Shown here: positions 30,693-43,965 of the stretch, one piece after another | Position numbering within the stretch: position 1 is the stretch's first letter | How the letters are laid out: the number at the start of each line of letters is the position of its first letter | From: Phycomyces blakesleeanus NRRL 1555(-) | Taxonomy: Eukaryota; Mucoromycota; Mucoromycetes; Mucorales; Phycomycetaceae | Length of the DNA: 64,000 nt | Reading direction: 5' to 3' | NCBI RefSeq assembly: GCF_001638985.1 | Contig: NW_017265158.1 | Span: 186,001 to 250,000 of the forward strand | The notes under the pieces: model-generated | Seen by the model: the letters and a program-made list of their open reading frames with translations, nothing else | Databases searched by the model: none | Told to the model about the DNA's origin: nothing | Translations under genes and position numbers: made by a program

Positions 30693-33600
30693 TTATGTGA
30701 CTACTTTTCTAGGCAGTGGAATGACAAGGCGTTTTTGTGTTCCACTTTGCATTTTATGCATAGTCAATGCAAAGCATGAATGCAGACGATGCACTAGAAT
30801 AATGCATGAAGAACTCTCTTCCATGTATACCTTTTCCCACAACTCTAGGCCTTGTTCAACTAACGGCTGGTGATGACTGGACTGGTAGGTGGGAAACCAT
30901 TTGATGAATGCGAACATTGACACTCTTTTGACTCCACCAATCATGATGGGATGAGTAAATAAGTACTCTATTTGACTAGGGAATTCAGATACATCGTCAT
31001 TTGTTCTCCCAAGAAACAAAACCCTCACAAAAGACCTGCGCTTCTTCTTTTCACCACTGCAGTACTCTTGCCCCAGCAATGAAATCTTTTTCACCTTTTG
31101 AATCCGATTGTTTACAAACACATCCTCACCAATTGGGATTCTCCCTACCACACAGAAGGAAACACTTGTACTCTGGTAAGCCTTGACATAGAATTCAAAT
31201 AACCACTGATAGTAATTATCCTTTATCATAGTCAAAGGCTGCAGCTTGATTGGCAAAGTGGTTGGGGGCAAGGCCTCACTTCCGGTGACATTGTATCATG
31301 GATTTGTGGCAGCTTGCAGAAATATTGGGAGGTTGCATGCCAGTACAGGTGGATGACCATTCTTCAGGCAAGAGAGGGGCGAGAGAGCAGATACCAACAT
31401 AACTTGGACAACACTCACAAGAAATTATATCATTGGCGGCAAAAGGTTGGTGAAATATGCATGTAGGAAAGTGCTGATAAATGCCTTTTCCAGGAATACT
31501 CTCATGAATGTAACCTCAAGACCATTTTGGCGGTTCGTCTTTATGTTCTTCAACTTGCTGTTGTATCTCTCAAAGCTATACAACCAGAATGCATACACTG
31601 GACCAAAGTCAAGCATTGACTCATGCAAGTGTATATGCAAATGCATATTTGGCGTGATACTACTCTTTCCATAAAGAATCTCACATTATTTTCCAAATTC
31701 TCTAAAGAGCTGGTGTGCACTGTCAATTTCTGAATATGTGACTGATGGACCGGTCAACTTTTGGCATGCCTGAACGAAGAGAGTCCAGTTTTTGAAGTCT
31801 TTTTCAGGCAAAGCGTCTTTGAGTATTACCAGCAAATATATGAGACACCACAATCACCACTCGTCTGCCTTCATATATGGGAAGCCCAATTCGATTTTTG
31901 CAGACAAAATGATATACCCAGGAGGAACAATAATACCATCAGCAAGGCGTTGCATGCGGACGAGAACAGCAGCAGGGAGATAGCCAAGGTCTTTCCAAAC
32001 ACTGATCATACACTTTGCTGTCTCAAGAAACAAATTGTGCATGAGATCAACAATTGTGCACCGAACGGGATCAAAGTAATACAAACAATGCAAATCGGAA
32101 AACTGCGTGCCATTTTGCTTCTCTAAATCTGCTCTTTCTGCATTTGATTCTGCACAAGCCCACATATCGGCGTATATGGCGTTCATCTCCTTTGTTCTTG
32201 GCACCCAGCTTTCATTGTCAAACCCAGAGTAATCGATCTTACTTGATCCGGCAATCACAGAGAAGTGATGCTCGCATTTATGACAGGCATTAGTGCTTGC
32301 ATGCCCTGTAAATCCAGCAGTTTTTCTTGCAGCAGTTATGTTGCAAGCAACATACATAAGAGTGGCGCGGACAATAGTACCATTGGGGAATGCAGCAGTC
32401 TTTACAGTTATACTGCCGTACAACTCTACCAGCTCGTCTACCAGAGGTTCCAGAAAGTTGTTCATCTGATCGATCTTTGCTTCCTTTGGACCAGGCATGA
32501 CACCAACAAGAATAATGTTCTCTAACTTCATTCTTTCTTCCCTGGGCAGGTTGTTCATTGACAGATACAAGGCCCTACTTGCATATGTACAGTCTTTAAA
32601 TGGTTGAAACCAATCTACATTCAATGTCAGCATCAAGGAATAGTCATGATTAACAAAAGACTTGTTGTCTTTGTCAAGGAGCTCACTCCACATTGCACTA
32701 TCATATATGTCTGACAAGGTACTGTTAATTGTCTCCCTTGATCTCCATTGAACGATTTGATGCTCAAACCCAGATTTGGCAAAATGCTGTGCAATGGAAT
32801 TCTTGAGGGAGTTATATGGAAAAACCATGAGAGGGATGGGGTAATCAACTTCTGAGTCAAAGAAAAGAGGATATCCGCAGTATGCTGGTGGTGTAGTTGT
32901 GTATTTTTCGAATGTGCAATTTGGTTGGTGATGACCTGGTAAGTAAATTGCAAAACACTTATTGCAGACGGTGTATTTGACAATGCTTTTTGTCATGAAA
33001 TTGAATCCGTTCATAGTCTTTAATGCATCAACGGTGAGCGGGAGATCAGTATCCTTCTCAAAGACAACAAGAAGATGGCAGAAGAATTTCAGCATAGCAG
33101 TTCCACCTGCTTGGACCAAGTAAAACACCTGAAAGATAACACCAAATAGAGCCATGAATTGGCTTGTTTGAGACATTTCATGAATTTTCAAAGAAGCAAC
33201 TACAAAGGCAAGTATTTCTGTTAATTATTTGTAACACAATATATGTATATTTCTTTTTTAAATGTATGCATACCGGAAGCAACCATGTCTTCAAAATTTT
33301 CAACACCGGCAACCTCGACTTTACTCTCATCTTCTGACTCATCACTTGAATCAGGATCGTCATTGTCAGAAGCCAATGATATTGCCTTGACATCAGACTC
33401 TTCAAATTGAAAAATCTCATCTTCTCTCAAAAAAGGTACACTCTGTACAGTAGTTTCAGCTGATACAATAGAATAATTGTTTTTATCTATAGTAAAAACA
33501 GACTATTAGCTATCTAAATTATGATTTATTAAAAATACATTTTATACTCACAGTCAATCGATGTATCAGATACATCTTCCATCTCAACATCTGTCTCTTC

Positions 33601-33838
33601 TTTGACAACTTCTGTATTAACTGATAATTAACAAAAAAAATATCAGATTTCAATTTATTCAGTAATGCGCATACTACTCAAATGTCATTTACCTCGATTT
33701 TTTGGGCCAATATCTAATAACTTATCAGCATCATTATGATGCTTAAAGGTCTGTGCATTTTGCAAAGTTCTGCCAATTGCATTTTTGGTACATGATGAAC
33801 ATGTACACATAACAGTGTAGGTTTTAGTTGTAGAATTC
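30693..33838 (-). pseudogene. CACTA-5 transposase (Tnp2-like), multiple stops
   Basis: Exon 1 starts at 33838 with CTCSSC and a TFKHH segment. Acidic exons lie at about 33590-33540 and 33470-33276, and the large exon starts near 33203. 33191-31857 is open with NVDWFQPFKD, ACNITAARK, ACHKC and VDLMHNLFLET. TGA at 31854-31856 and a TAA near 31690 break the middle, and the frame closes again at TAG/TAA codons before the C-terminal domain 31271-30693 (LPPTTLPIK ... VRVLFLGRT ... IPLPRKVVT). Several normally invariant residues have changed (ACDIP to ACNIT, DPMHNL to DLMHNL), so this is the most decayed complete-length copy. Confidence 0.85.
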
Positions 33839-34654
33839 ATAACAGTAAGAATAATATTAATAATAATAAAATAATAAAGAAGTGTATACTATATTTTATA
33901 TTTATCTTTTATATGTCTCTTATTTTTGTCATTAATAATGAGTTGATATATCTTGTTCACTATGTCATTGACTACATTGAGCTTACCGTCCCTATTAGTA
34001 AGAATTACAAATGGATTTTGATACAGCAATCTTTTCTTAAAAAAAGTGTGCCTGATTATTAATGGGGCTTCAATTTAATAATCACTGATATAATGGCGTA
34101 GTTTTTCTCTTTCGCGTTTTTTTAACATGACATCAATTCTCGCTCATTTTGGCAAGTGGTCTTTTTTAGATTTTCTTTTTCTTGTATTTTTTATGACATC
34201 AATTCTTGCTCTTTTTTCAATTTTTTTTGATATACTTTCTTATTAAAAATAAGTCATATATCATACATTATTATATTCTAATAAAAATCGGTATTTTTTG
34301 TGATGCAATAAAAATATTATTGAGTATAAATTAGGTGCATCTGTAACAACAAGTTTTTCCTTCCAGAAAAATAATTAAATACTACATTTAACATTTAATA
34401 TTTTATTTTTATTTTTTATTTTTCTGCCAAGTCAATCGAAACATATATTTTTTAAGACAGTTGTGCGATTTATTGCCTAATTAATAAATATTTGTGTTTG
34501 TATCTGTGTTTATTTAATATAATCAGAAAAAATTGCGAATTCACATCTCAAGAAAAAAATATATTGAAAAACGATGATGTTTGAAATATTTTTTCCAAAT
34601 TTTGCCAAAATTCAAAAAATAAAATTCAACCAAATCCACCCTCCTTTTGCAGTG
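33839..34654 (-). other. CACTA-5 5' terminal region
   Basis: 800 bp of AT-rich non-coding sequence between the transposase start and the CACTG end, with repeated TTTTTC/AAAAAAT tracts near the terminus (34500-34640). In transposons of this class such subterminal DNA binds element proteins, but I cannot define a repeat unit by eye. Confidence 0.45.
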
Positions 34655-35465
34655 ATACCCAAACCCCTAATTTCATTCCATTCCTTAAATAATTAGAATA
34701 CCCATCTACATCGTCACCTCAGAAACACTTGTCACCCACTAAAAAAATTATATCTCTTTCCCCTAATTTTATACATTTATTTACACTATTTTTTATTACA
34801 TTTTTATTAGACTTCATTATTATACTATTATTATATTTTTTATTTTACTACATCGTTATTATATTATTATCTTACTTCTATTTTACCTCACTATATTTTT
34901 ACTTTATCTTTATTCAATTACTTTATTTTTACTATACTTTTATTTTACCCTCTCTATATTTTTCTATTATATTTCTACTATCAACACTAGTTACATGTAG
35001 TAAAAATTTTCACTTGACTTTCTTTTCTTTTCCTCAAAAAATTATTTTAACCAAACATTTTTGTTTATAAAAGGAACAACCTTTTCAATCAATAAAATCA
35101 TCATTCTATCCTTGATCTTATTTATTTTTGCCCATAATTATCATTATTCTTCATTCATACACAGTGTCCTTGTTTTTTGGAGTGTTGTCTGTCAATTTTG
35201 ATATATTTAGTTTCTCTGTTTTCTCTTTTCTGTCTTTATCAAGCTTTGTTGTTGTCACAATTTTCATTTTTATCTTCTCCCTATTTTTTCTACCTGTCTG
35301 TCACCAATTCTTACCTGTCAAATTACCCATTCTTTTCCATTCTTATTGTATTCTTCTTCTTGTATTTCATAATTCACATTACATTTATTTGCCAAGTGAT
35401 ATTGTTACAATTCGCAACAAATAAACATATCACGCATCAGTTTTAATATCAGTTGTTGTAAAGAT

Positions 35466-35622
35466 AGTCCATGCATAACAAAATTTTGGTTATCCAGCAG
35501 TGCGGTGATGTTGCAGAATTCTTGCAATTTTAAAAAAATTATATTCTATTTTTTTATTTCCAAAGGCAACCAAGATTAGATAGAAAGCAATTTTTCTATT
35601 TGAAGAGCAAAACAGCAATAAG
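35466..35622 (+). repeat. LTR-H3, 5' fragment cut by LTR-G3
   Basis: Aligns with the first 150 bp of LTR-H1 (CCAGCAGTGCGGTGATGTTG ... GAGCAAAACAGCAATAAG). The rest is missing because the Ty3-G element begins at 35623. Confidence 0.75.
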
Positions 35623-36001
35623 TGTTGTATCTAACATAATTATAGATTCAAATAGAGCACACAGACAATAAGATAAAAGCATATTAAAGAAGTAACCAGT
35701 ATCTACTTCTCACATTATCATTAAATGAAGAACATACTGATAACAAGGTCACACAACTTAGTCAATATCACTAATTGCTCAAACAAGAGCGTGAGTAATA
35801 ACTTAGCAATATATCATCTATGATATAAGAAAACAGACATCACATGATATACTTATGTCATTACCTCAAATACACATGCAATGTCTATATAAACTCACAG
35901 AGCAAATAGCAATAGAAAATCATCTCTCTTTTTATCAATAAACAAAGTCTCACTGTACTTCTTGTCTGTACTTTGTTTTTTCTTTTTTAAAAAATATAAC
36001 A
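35623..36001 (+). repeat. LTR-G3, 5' LTR of Ty3-G
   Basis: 379 bp from TGTTGTATCTAACATAATTA to AAAAATATAACA, with CTATATAAACTC as TATA box and an ATCAATAAACAAAG polyadenylation region. Gag starts 6 bp later, leaving TTTTTTATGGTGAAC as the only room for a PBS (TGGTGAAC possible). The matching 3' LTR is not in the window. Confidence 0.9.
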
Positions 36002-36007
36002 TTTTTT

Positions 36008-37210
36008 ATGGTGAACTATTATCACAATCAAAATATGTCTTCTGAAAACCAGTCTTCTGCCCCCAGTGTTCAGAGCAGCCTCAATACAAGTGAAATTGCA
36101 AGCAATGAACAGACCGACAAGTCCATGTTGGCTATTACCAGACTTAGAGATCTTTTGGCTGCAGCTTTCATTGCCCTAGCTGATGCCATTGAACAAAACC
36201 AGCCCGAGGACACCAAGAATCAAATAAGACTGACAATTGCGGTCACAGAAGACGATCTGGCTATTCTCATATCAGCACACACCCATTTGCTTCGTTCTGG
36301 TCCTGCCTGCACTGAACAAATTGCTCCCCAATCCCGTGTTGTACTTTGCGAGCTCCCAGTTCTTCAGTGGCAAGGAAATGAGTAGAACAACATCCAGAAG
36401 GTCTACTTGTCCATTGAAGAGTGTCTGGACAATTTCGAGGATGTCCTCTACTCATACAGTCTGGATCTTAATGTGGACTGGCACCGTCTACTTCCAATTG
36501 TTTTGTCAAGAGAACAGTGTTCCTGGTATGACAACTACCTTTGTAGTTCCCCCGAGCTTCTCTGGTCCTTTGTCTGCAATGCCTTTATCAAGATGTATGG
36601 AATTAACAACCTTGAGTATCAAGTACAGCTCACATATGAGCTGATGCTTATGAGAATGAGCCCTGCAGAAACTATCAGCAACTACACAAGCCATTACTAA
36701 AGGGTTTATTGGGAAGCTGACATGGCAGACAACATGCAGGCAGCCATTGCATACACTGCCACACTTCTGCCCAAGCTGGCAAGACAAGTCTTCTTGCTAC
36801 AAGTCAACATACCCAGGGAAAAATGGGACACTATTGACAAGGCTGCTTCCCTGTCCCGGTCCATCTACAGCTAGATCTTTCTGATGAGTTTGCACAATAA
36901 CTCTGTGCACAATAACTCTGTGCCCAAAGGCCACCATCTCAACGCAGAACAGACGACCCACATGTCTGCTACTATCTCTTTTGCCTGCCCCCTTGGTTCT
37001 CCCTGTGAAGTCACACAGAGCTGTGAGCGCTCTTCCAGCAAGAGATGCTTGCTCCATGGCAAGGGCAGCCATGACTCTGAAGACTGCCATATCCCAAGAA
37101 TGCACTGGCAGCAAAAGGGAGCAATCAGATTGAAAAAGCCCCCTACATGAACAAGTATGTTGGTTCTGCTCCTTGCTGTTGGTGTGAAGAAGTTTGGTCC
37201 TACAAACATT
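36008..37210 (+). pseudogene. Ty3-G gag, three nonsense codons, cut by CACTA-4
   Basis: ATG at 36008 (or 36035, MSSENQ) opens a 400-codon gag frame interrupted by TAG 36383-36385, TAA 36698-36700 and TAG 36872-36874, all in frame and all explainable by CAG/CAA to TAG/TAA. The middle part (VDWHRLLPIVLSREQ ... YDNYLCSSPELLWSF ... YELMLMRMSPAET) looks like a retrotransposon Gag helical domain. A cysteine/histidine box follows (CLLHGKGSHDSEDC). CACTA-4 begins at 37211 and no continuation of pol is found on its other side. Confidence 0.8.
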
Positions 37211-37792
37211 CACTGGAAAAATAGGGTAATTTCATCTATGGCATAGGGTACTATTATTTGTGGAGTGGTAGCTTAAATTTCCATCACTTTTGTCTTTTTT
37301 ATTTTCGATGGCAATGATAATGCTCGGTCTGTTTTATTGGATAAAAAAACGAGTTTACTCTTTTTTGTAAAAAATGTCTGCGAGATTTCTTTTTGGGACT
37401 TGTAGCCATGTCGCAGAGTCAATAGTTGTAGGGAACTTAAACCAAATGATATCTTTTGAGTGAGATAATAAAGCTTTTTATTGTTGTAATATTTATTTAT
37501 AAGTATGATGAGGTTAATGGTTGTGATATTACTACAAATATTTTTGTTGTATATGCTCTACAGCTATTAAAATGTACATGACGACATGTTTTAACAAAAG
37601 TGTGTATTATTGTATTTTAGAATGAGGCAATCAATTACTGTTTAGAGAACTGCCCATTTTAACAACTGGAATAAACTATGTCATTTTGGAAGCTGATGTA
37701 ATTTGGAAAGATATATATTAAATTGTGTTCCTGAACAATTTTCTATTTTTGTCAATTCTAAAGACTTAAAAAATAAAACATACGCACACAAT
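37211..37792 (+). other. CACTA-4 5' terminal region and transposase promoter area
   Basis: 582 bp of non-coding sequence between the terminus and the transposase start codon; AT-rich, with poly-T stretches at 37300-37330 but no repeat unit that I can define. Confidence 0.4.
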
Positions 37793-40700
37793 ATGTCAAA
37801 CAACAACAACAATTCAGAATGCAAGTGCTCTAAATGCTCTTCCAATAGCATGGGATTTGTTTTGGTGTCTACCCAAACACTCAGAAGACATGCACAACAG
37901 GATATCGTGAGACAATATCAGCCAGGATCTTCTTATAAGTTCAAATTTAAGAAAATTATTATTGAGACAATTTTAATTAAATATTTATTTTCATATAATA
38001 TAGCCTCAGTTATAGAAGTAATGTCGAATGACAATGACATGGAGATTGATTTTGAATACAATGTTGATGCCGAAGATCAAGTTGAAGGTATGCATAGTAT
38101 TTTTATTAAAGTTTTATAATCATTTATAATATCTAATAATTTGATTCTTTTTTACCTAACAAAACAGCCGAAGACTTACTTCTTTTTGGCATTGATTCCT
38201 TGTTTGATTCTGAAAGCGAAGATGAGGGTGTCATTGAAGCAACCATTTTGGATATTTCTGACAATGAATCTGATAATGTTAGAGGTTAGTACAAAAAGCA
38301 CATATAAATCAATAAAGTCAACAAGTATTGATTTTTTTTTCAAATAGAGCACTTTTCTTCATCCAATATGCCAGTCGATCCTACTCATGCTTTCATTGCT
38401 TCTTTTGCTGCCTTCTTTATATCCAAATATGTTGTCAATTCTGGTAGTGCTGTTCTGTTAAAGTTTCTTAACGAAGTATTGGCACACTTTGGACAGTCTT
38501 TCCGTCTTCCCCTCAGTATAAATGGTGTCAACTCTATAGCCGGTCTCAGCGATGTGACTCGAGGTGTCCAGCAGTTTGTTGCATGTGGCGATTGTAACAA
38601 AGTATACAAAGAGTCTGATGTTGTTTCAGAGTGCTGTAATTTCGAGAGACTCTCTGGTAGAGAATGTGGAAACGCTCTTTTCTTTGCAACATCAAGAGCC
38701 TTGACTATCCCCAAAAAGATCTACATGTATAACTCCATAATCAAAACATTGTCTATCCTTTTTTGCTGCCCTGGATTCGAAGACACCATCAACCATTGGA
38801 GAATCAGAGTGCAAGTTCCAGGCATGATGTTTGACATTTACGACAGTACGAAGTGGAACAGTCTGAAGGATAGCAATGGTTTACTGTTTGTGAATCATGA
38901 GCACTCCATAATGCTTACCATGAACATCGATTGGTTTCAACCTTTCGATGGGGTCACTTACTCCTGTGGTGCGATATACCTTTGCATCAACAACTTGCCA
39001 AGATCAGAACAGTACAAGAAGGAGAATGTTGTTCTCGTTGGTCTCATGCCAGGGCCCAAGGAAGCAAAAACAAGTGAGATCAATCACTACCTCCGTCCCC
39101 TTGTCGCGGAACTCAACCAGTTGTATGGCAGTGTGGTGATGCCTACCATACAGTGCCCATCTGGTGCTCTTGTCCGTGCTGCCCTTCTTCTTGTTGCCTG
39201 CAACATTCCTGCTGCCCGTAAGACTTGTGGGTTCACTTCTCATTCAAGCACATGTGCATGCAATAAGTGCAACCAACAGTTCCCTCGCCTTCCAAACTCC
39301 AATGCTGTGGACTACTCTGGGTTTGTGTTTTCTGAGTGGGTGCCTTGCACTGATGCCGAAAACTGCCGTGATGCCGAGTTGTGGAGAATGGCCAGCAGTG
39401 ATGCACAGAGAAAGAGATTGGAAAGAGAAAATGGTGTCCAATGGTCAGAATTGCATGACCTGATTTACTTTAACCTCGTGGAGTGCACTGTCATCGATCT
39501 GATGCACAACCTGTACCTCGGAACAGCAAAGAGGATAATGGAGAAATGGAGATCTTCAGGTCTCATCACAGATGCACACTTGGCCGAAATGCAGTTGGAT
39601 GCTGACAAGTTTGTACTGCCAGAGGACTACACGCCATTAGGGACAAAGATTGGGCATGGCTTCCCATTCATGAAGACCGATGAGTGGAAGCCTTGGTGCT
39701 TGGTGTACTCTCCTGTTCTCCTGCGTGGTCGTCTACCTGAAGCTCATCTTGGTAACTGGACAACGTTTGTCAATGCATGCCAGTACCTCTCAATGCCAAG
39801 CATATCCATGGCTCACCTTGATGAAGCCCATCAATCTTTGGAGGCTTTCTGCAGAGAGTGCGAGAAGTTGTATAAAGCCCCATTCCTTTTGCCAAACATG
39901 CATCTCCATCTTCATCTGCGAGAGACTGTACTGAACTTTGGCCCAGTTTATGGCTATAAGCTTTTTAGTTTCAAAAGATGCAATGGTATCTTGAAAAACT
40001 ATGCGACAAATAGAAACGACAGGTTTGAGGGAACCTATATGAAGAAGTATCTTGAAGAAGCATACCAGGGAGATCTTATTCGCCAAACTTTGCCAATAAT
40101 TTGACCTGAGCATTCGGCAATCATCCTTGAGCTCACTGCATCCATTGCCAATTCCATAGTCACTTCCACTTCCACTGCCACCTCAATCCAATTCGATATC
40201 AATGCTTTTCTTGATTCTCCTGAGATCAACTTTGATATCGTCAAGGGAAACAAGCCTTTGCCCACTTCCGCACTTTCTTTAGCTCTAAAGGGGGAGATTT
40301 CCATGGATGAATCCGAGTATGAGCATTTGTTGGAATACTATCACGAGACATACGATGATCAAACTCTTGTTCATTATTGTCTGGCTGGTCATTCTGATAA
40401 TTTTGTTAACAATTGGATACAGAAGTTTGAATCAATCAATCTTCTTGGGCAAATCTACAAGAGCAAAACGAAGAATCAGTGTGGGTCGTTCATGCAAGCC
40501 TTGTTTGAGACAAGTGATGGTAGAAGTACCAAGCCATACGCGGGCCAAATTCAGTACCTCTTTGTCAATACTGCTGTAAACTCATTTGCTGGTCATGCGA
40601 GCCAGCATGTATTTGCATATGTACGATGGTACAAGGAAGTTTTACTCCAGCCCAGAGCAGGAGAAGGAGTTGAGATGAATGAGGTGGGGTTCGAAGATGA

Positions 40701-40824
40701 CAGCATGAACAGCATTCTCCCAGTGCATAGAATCTGCTATCCAGTTGTAGTAGGTGAGCACCTTGGTCTAGAAGGCGAAGTTCAGATGTGTGTAGTTCCT
40801 TTGCCACAAAAAATATATATTTAG
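37793..40824 (+). pseudogene. CACTA-4 transposase (Tnp2-like), one in-frame TGA
   Basis: Exon 1 from ATG 37793 (CKCSKC and TLRRHAQQ); its 3' splice boundary is unclear. Acidic exons end at 38087 and span 38168-38284, and exon 4 starts 38348. Exon 4 has NIDWFQPFDG, ACNIPAARK, CACNKC, IDLMHNLYLGT and HLHLRETVLNFGPVYGYKLF. The frame is open from 38348 to 40824 except TGA 40102-40104, inside LPII*PEHS, most simply CGA to TGA. The C-terminal domain (DESEYEHLLEYY ... SINLLGQIY ... SQHVFAYVRWY) follows in the same frame. Relative to the other copies DPMHN is DLMHN. One substitution away from open, so possibly recently inactivated. Confidence 0.87.
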
Positions 40825-41031
40825 ATTCAAATACAAAAATAAAACACGTATAAAAAAGAAAAATTAATTAATACAGACTAATATATATAGCTGCACATTT
40901 ATTTTTTATTATTTCTATAAATTTTTGTTTGTACTTGGCATGCTATACATGCATCTGTATACATCATGCTAATCCGTAAACATAAACAAGTAGAAAAAAG
41001 ACTCTAAAATAGTTGGCAAGAAAAAAATGAT

Positions 41032-42304
41032 TTATTTTGAAAAGCACCAATCTGGTAAAGTGACTGCCAAATTCTCGGGAATGCTCACTTCTTTCTCATA
41101 AGGGATGCGCTTTTTCAAGCTTTCTGAATTTTTCTTCAAACGGATAACAGTAAGTTCATCAATAGTACTAATAAACGTCTGGAGCTGGTTTAAAGAATAA
41201 ATAGTATTAATAAAGTATTATTATTTTCTTTAAAACATAAATAGATGTTTAACATTACCTCATCAGTTCTCCAGCTGGGACGATATGCCCGCACTTTGTT
41301 ATCTCCATCCGACTCGCCATCAGACATCACGTCAATAGAAAGAATATTTCCGCAATCATATCGATTCATGCCCTCATGAATAGCCTCTGTGTATGTCTGG
41401 TACGTGATAATACGACGGTCAAGAAGCTACCAAAGAGTATTGTATTAAAACATTAAATCAATAGTAAATTAACTTTATTTTAAAACTTACGGTCTTCTTT
41501 CTGTTGCATCTTCTTCCAGCTTTATTTCTAACCATAATCTTCTCTGCTGAGGTCCGGAAGACTCGCACTTGATTTTGGTAGTGATTCTTTATTATATTCA
41601 TAATGACACTCTTTGACACATTTGTGCAACATCTTTGAGGTCTCAGGTACTTGAAGAGAGCCAGTGCAAGTGTCTTGTTGTACTTGTCGCCATACGTGCC
41701 AGTCATTGACCATGCTGATCTATTATTATTCTCAGCAACTTTGAGCAGGTCTGTGCTAACAAAGTTTGGTTTCTTGATGTAACTATTGATAAGTTGCTAT
41801 AAAAACAGTATTAGATATATTAATCAGTAATGTTATTATTATCAATTTACTTACAGAAATCAAGGGATGATGTTTCGCTCCAAGGTCAAGATCATCATCC
41901 ATGGAAGAAGAAGAATCCGCTGGTACAGCAGAAGGCATCACGGAATTTTGGCTGGTCATTGCCTTTTTTATTTCAGCATTTTCAGTCATGAGCTGAAGGA
42001 CCGAGTTCTTCAAAAATTTATTTGTCTTGTTGGACAAATCCAGGCCATTCTTCAAATGAGTTATTGCATCAGTCACTCCTTTTACATTTTCTTGCAAGGA
42101 TTGCATCGACACATTGTTGGCGGCCAACAAGGTAAGGACGTGATCCATTGGGGTCACAGCGACTTGAACTTCAGGGGCTGTGTCAACTGCTACTTCTGGA
42201 GTTGGTGTATCAATTGGAGCAACAACACCTGCAATTGTGCTATTAAGAACAGTATTCATGCATAGGTTGGGTCGGCGGGGAGCAGTAGGAATACGCTTTG
42301 TCAT
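41032..42304 (-). CDS. CACTA-4 partner gene: coiled-coil / MSDGESD protein
   Basis: Minus-strand exons 42304-41855 (450 nt), 41796-41491 (306), 41426-41259 (168) and 41184-41032 (153); all junctions phase 0 with GT-AG, total 358 aa. Exon 1 begins MTKRIPTAPRRPN and carries a long helix (residues about 55-120, SLQENVKGVTDAITHLKN). Exon 2 is basic and ends RRCNRKKT. Exon 3 ends with MSDGESDGDN and RPSWRTDE. Exon 4 ends LPDWCFSK. No stop or frameshift, although the transposase beside it carries a nonsense codon. The 3' ends of the two genes are 207 bp apart. Proposed role, by position only, is a DNA-binding helper of the transposase. Confidence 0.72.
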
Positions 42305-43965
42305 TTTCTGTTAATAAAATAAATATTAATAATTTTCAACTAATATTGTACAATTCACTACACTTGTTATATCATATTTAAAATTCACATACTAGTAAAG
42401 AGGATAAGCGGTGCAGATTAACTCTCTACCTTTCATTTGATATTTAAGCACATCTCTCAACCGCTTGATCCACATTTAGACAACTTCTTTTCTAACTCAA
42501 TGAGGCACAAAGTAGTATTTCAAGATGACGGTGGTCATCTTCTTTTGGAGTATTACTTTTTACAGCCCGCATTTTGTCAGGGTCAAACTGGATTTTAAGA
42601 CAAGTCTTTTTTTTTCCTTTTTTTTTCTTTTAACAACATTTATTATTGATATTTTCTTTGTTTCTCTTTTGCTTATGTTTTTACAATTTCACTTATAATT
42701 TTTTCTTTCTTTTATAGCTCAATACCAAATATGTGTCTCTTTGTTTGGCTATACTCTGTCTGATATATCAAGGTAAGATATCATTCTCTTACAGATCTTT
42801 GTTACTTATCATATTGTTTGTCTAGCCATTGCTACTCATTTCCATTGAGTCTCATCATCTCTTAATCGAACATGATGATAAGTTTTTTTCTTAAAAAAAA
42901 TTCAAATTATTCTTTTGTCTTCCTCATAAATATATATTTATTTCTATTATGATTTATTAGTTATGTCTGATATTATGCAGGAAGATGTATAATCAGTAAT
43001 ATTTGGTAAGTTAACTACAATATACTTAATAAATACGCCTTTACTACGCACAATATTAATAATTATTCATTTTTAGAATGTATCTCTATTCAAAGACTAC
43101 TGGTATTGTCTTAATAATTCTGAAGAACATGTTTATATCAATTTTATGTCAAGTCTTCTCCGCCTTGTAAGTATTTATGAAGAAATTTCAATTTAAATCA
43201 TTTACTAATTCTTCTTTTCTATTAATCATTTTTTAATAGCATTCCCGCTATTAAAGTATGTATTCCATGTCTACTCCCAGAAGGCTTTAAATTATATATA
43301 GCGAGCAAGAAGTATTAGCAATTATAATAGCTATAGTATCAAAACTGTCGCAAAATTAGTATTTTTATCTAGAAAAGATTTTCCTATCAAATAAAACAAA
43401 ATTGAACAAAAAATGTATAACCCAATGTTTTTCCAAAAAATAAATAAATAAAAGTAAAATAAATAAACAAGCCAAAGAGGCTTGTTTATAAAAATCTACC
43501 TATGCTTTGTTTCTTTTTTCCATTGTAAAAAAACCTAGTTTCATTGCTTTTGTGTGTATAAAAAACCTAGTTTCATCACTTTGAGCATGTATAAAAAACT
43601 AACTATCATCATTTCTTTATATTGTAAAAAACCTACAATCATCTCTTTAATAGTTTTTAAAGCATTTCTGCAGCCAATAAAAAAACCCAGTAAAAATAAT
43701 AATATGGGACGCTAGCTCTTTATAGACCTCAAAATATAACACATAAAGAGGTAGACTCGATAGGAGTAAAGTGTAACTACAATATTTATTCAGTTTCCAT
43801 AGTTTGCAGACTGACAATCGTTCTACATTGGGTTTTTGTATACCCGTTGTTATGATGATATGCATCAGCACCATAGATGATATCGTACCATTGCTCAAAA
43901 TGATATATCACAAAAATTGAGATGATATCGGCTCAATCATCTACATTTTTGGTACATTTGATCCA
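42305..43965 (+). other. CACTA-4 third region with short GT-AG segments
   Basis: Plus-strand splice-like sites bound short segments: 42719-42772 (reads QYQICVSLFGYTLSDI), about 42983-43006 and 43078-43165, each with a GTAAG donor. This is the location of the tiny-exon region in the other copies. 43380-43640 holds near-tandem repeats of AAAAAACCTAGTTTCATC-type units (43530-43600). No start codon or product is assignable. Confidence 0.35.

Larger units (their letters stand above)
26711..34654 (-). mobile_element. CACTA-5: CACTA-type transposon with TSD ATA and checkable empty site
   Basis: The minus-strand 5' end (right) reads CACTGCAAAAGGAGGG; the left end reads TACTGCAAAAAGAGGG, a CACTG terminus with one C-to-T change. 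ATA precedes 26711 (26708-26710) and follows 34654 (34655-34657). The flanks rejoin to match LTR-C1 without gap. Contains transposase, partner gene and a third region, plus LTR-G2. About 7.55 kb without the nested LTR. All its genes are decayed. Confidence 0.92.
26065..35439 (+). repeat. LTR-C2, split by LTR-I3 and CACTA-5
   Basis: Pieces 26065-26079, 26505-26710 and 34658-35439 join to one LTR-C of about 1 kb, from TGTCATGTGTATTG to ATCACGCATCA. Joining across the CACTA-5 site restores the sequence seen uninterrupted in LTR-C1 (around 24400-24450). GTTT occurs on both outer sides (26061-26064, 35440-35443), a possible 4-bp TSD. Confidence 0.87.

Noticed and set aside
34729..35446. Two overlapping hydrophobic ORFs rich in Phe, Tyr, Leu
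   Set aside because: They are T-rich LTR-C2 sequence; the other LTR-C copy has no conserved frame.
36797..37213. Minus-strand ORFs of 112-138 codons
   Set aside because: Antisense of Ty3-G gag; the plus frame has Gag motifs and a Cys/His box.
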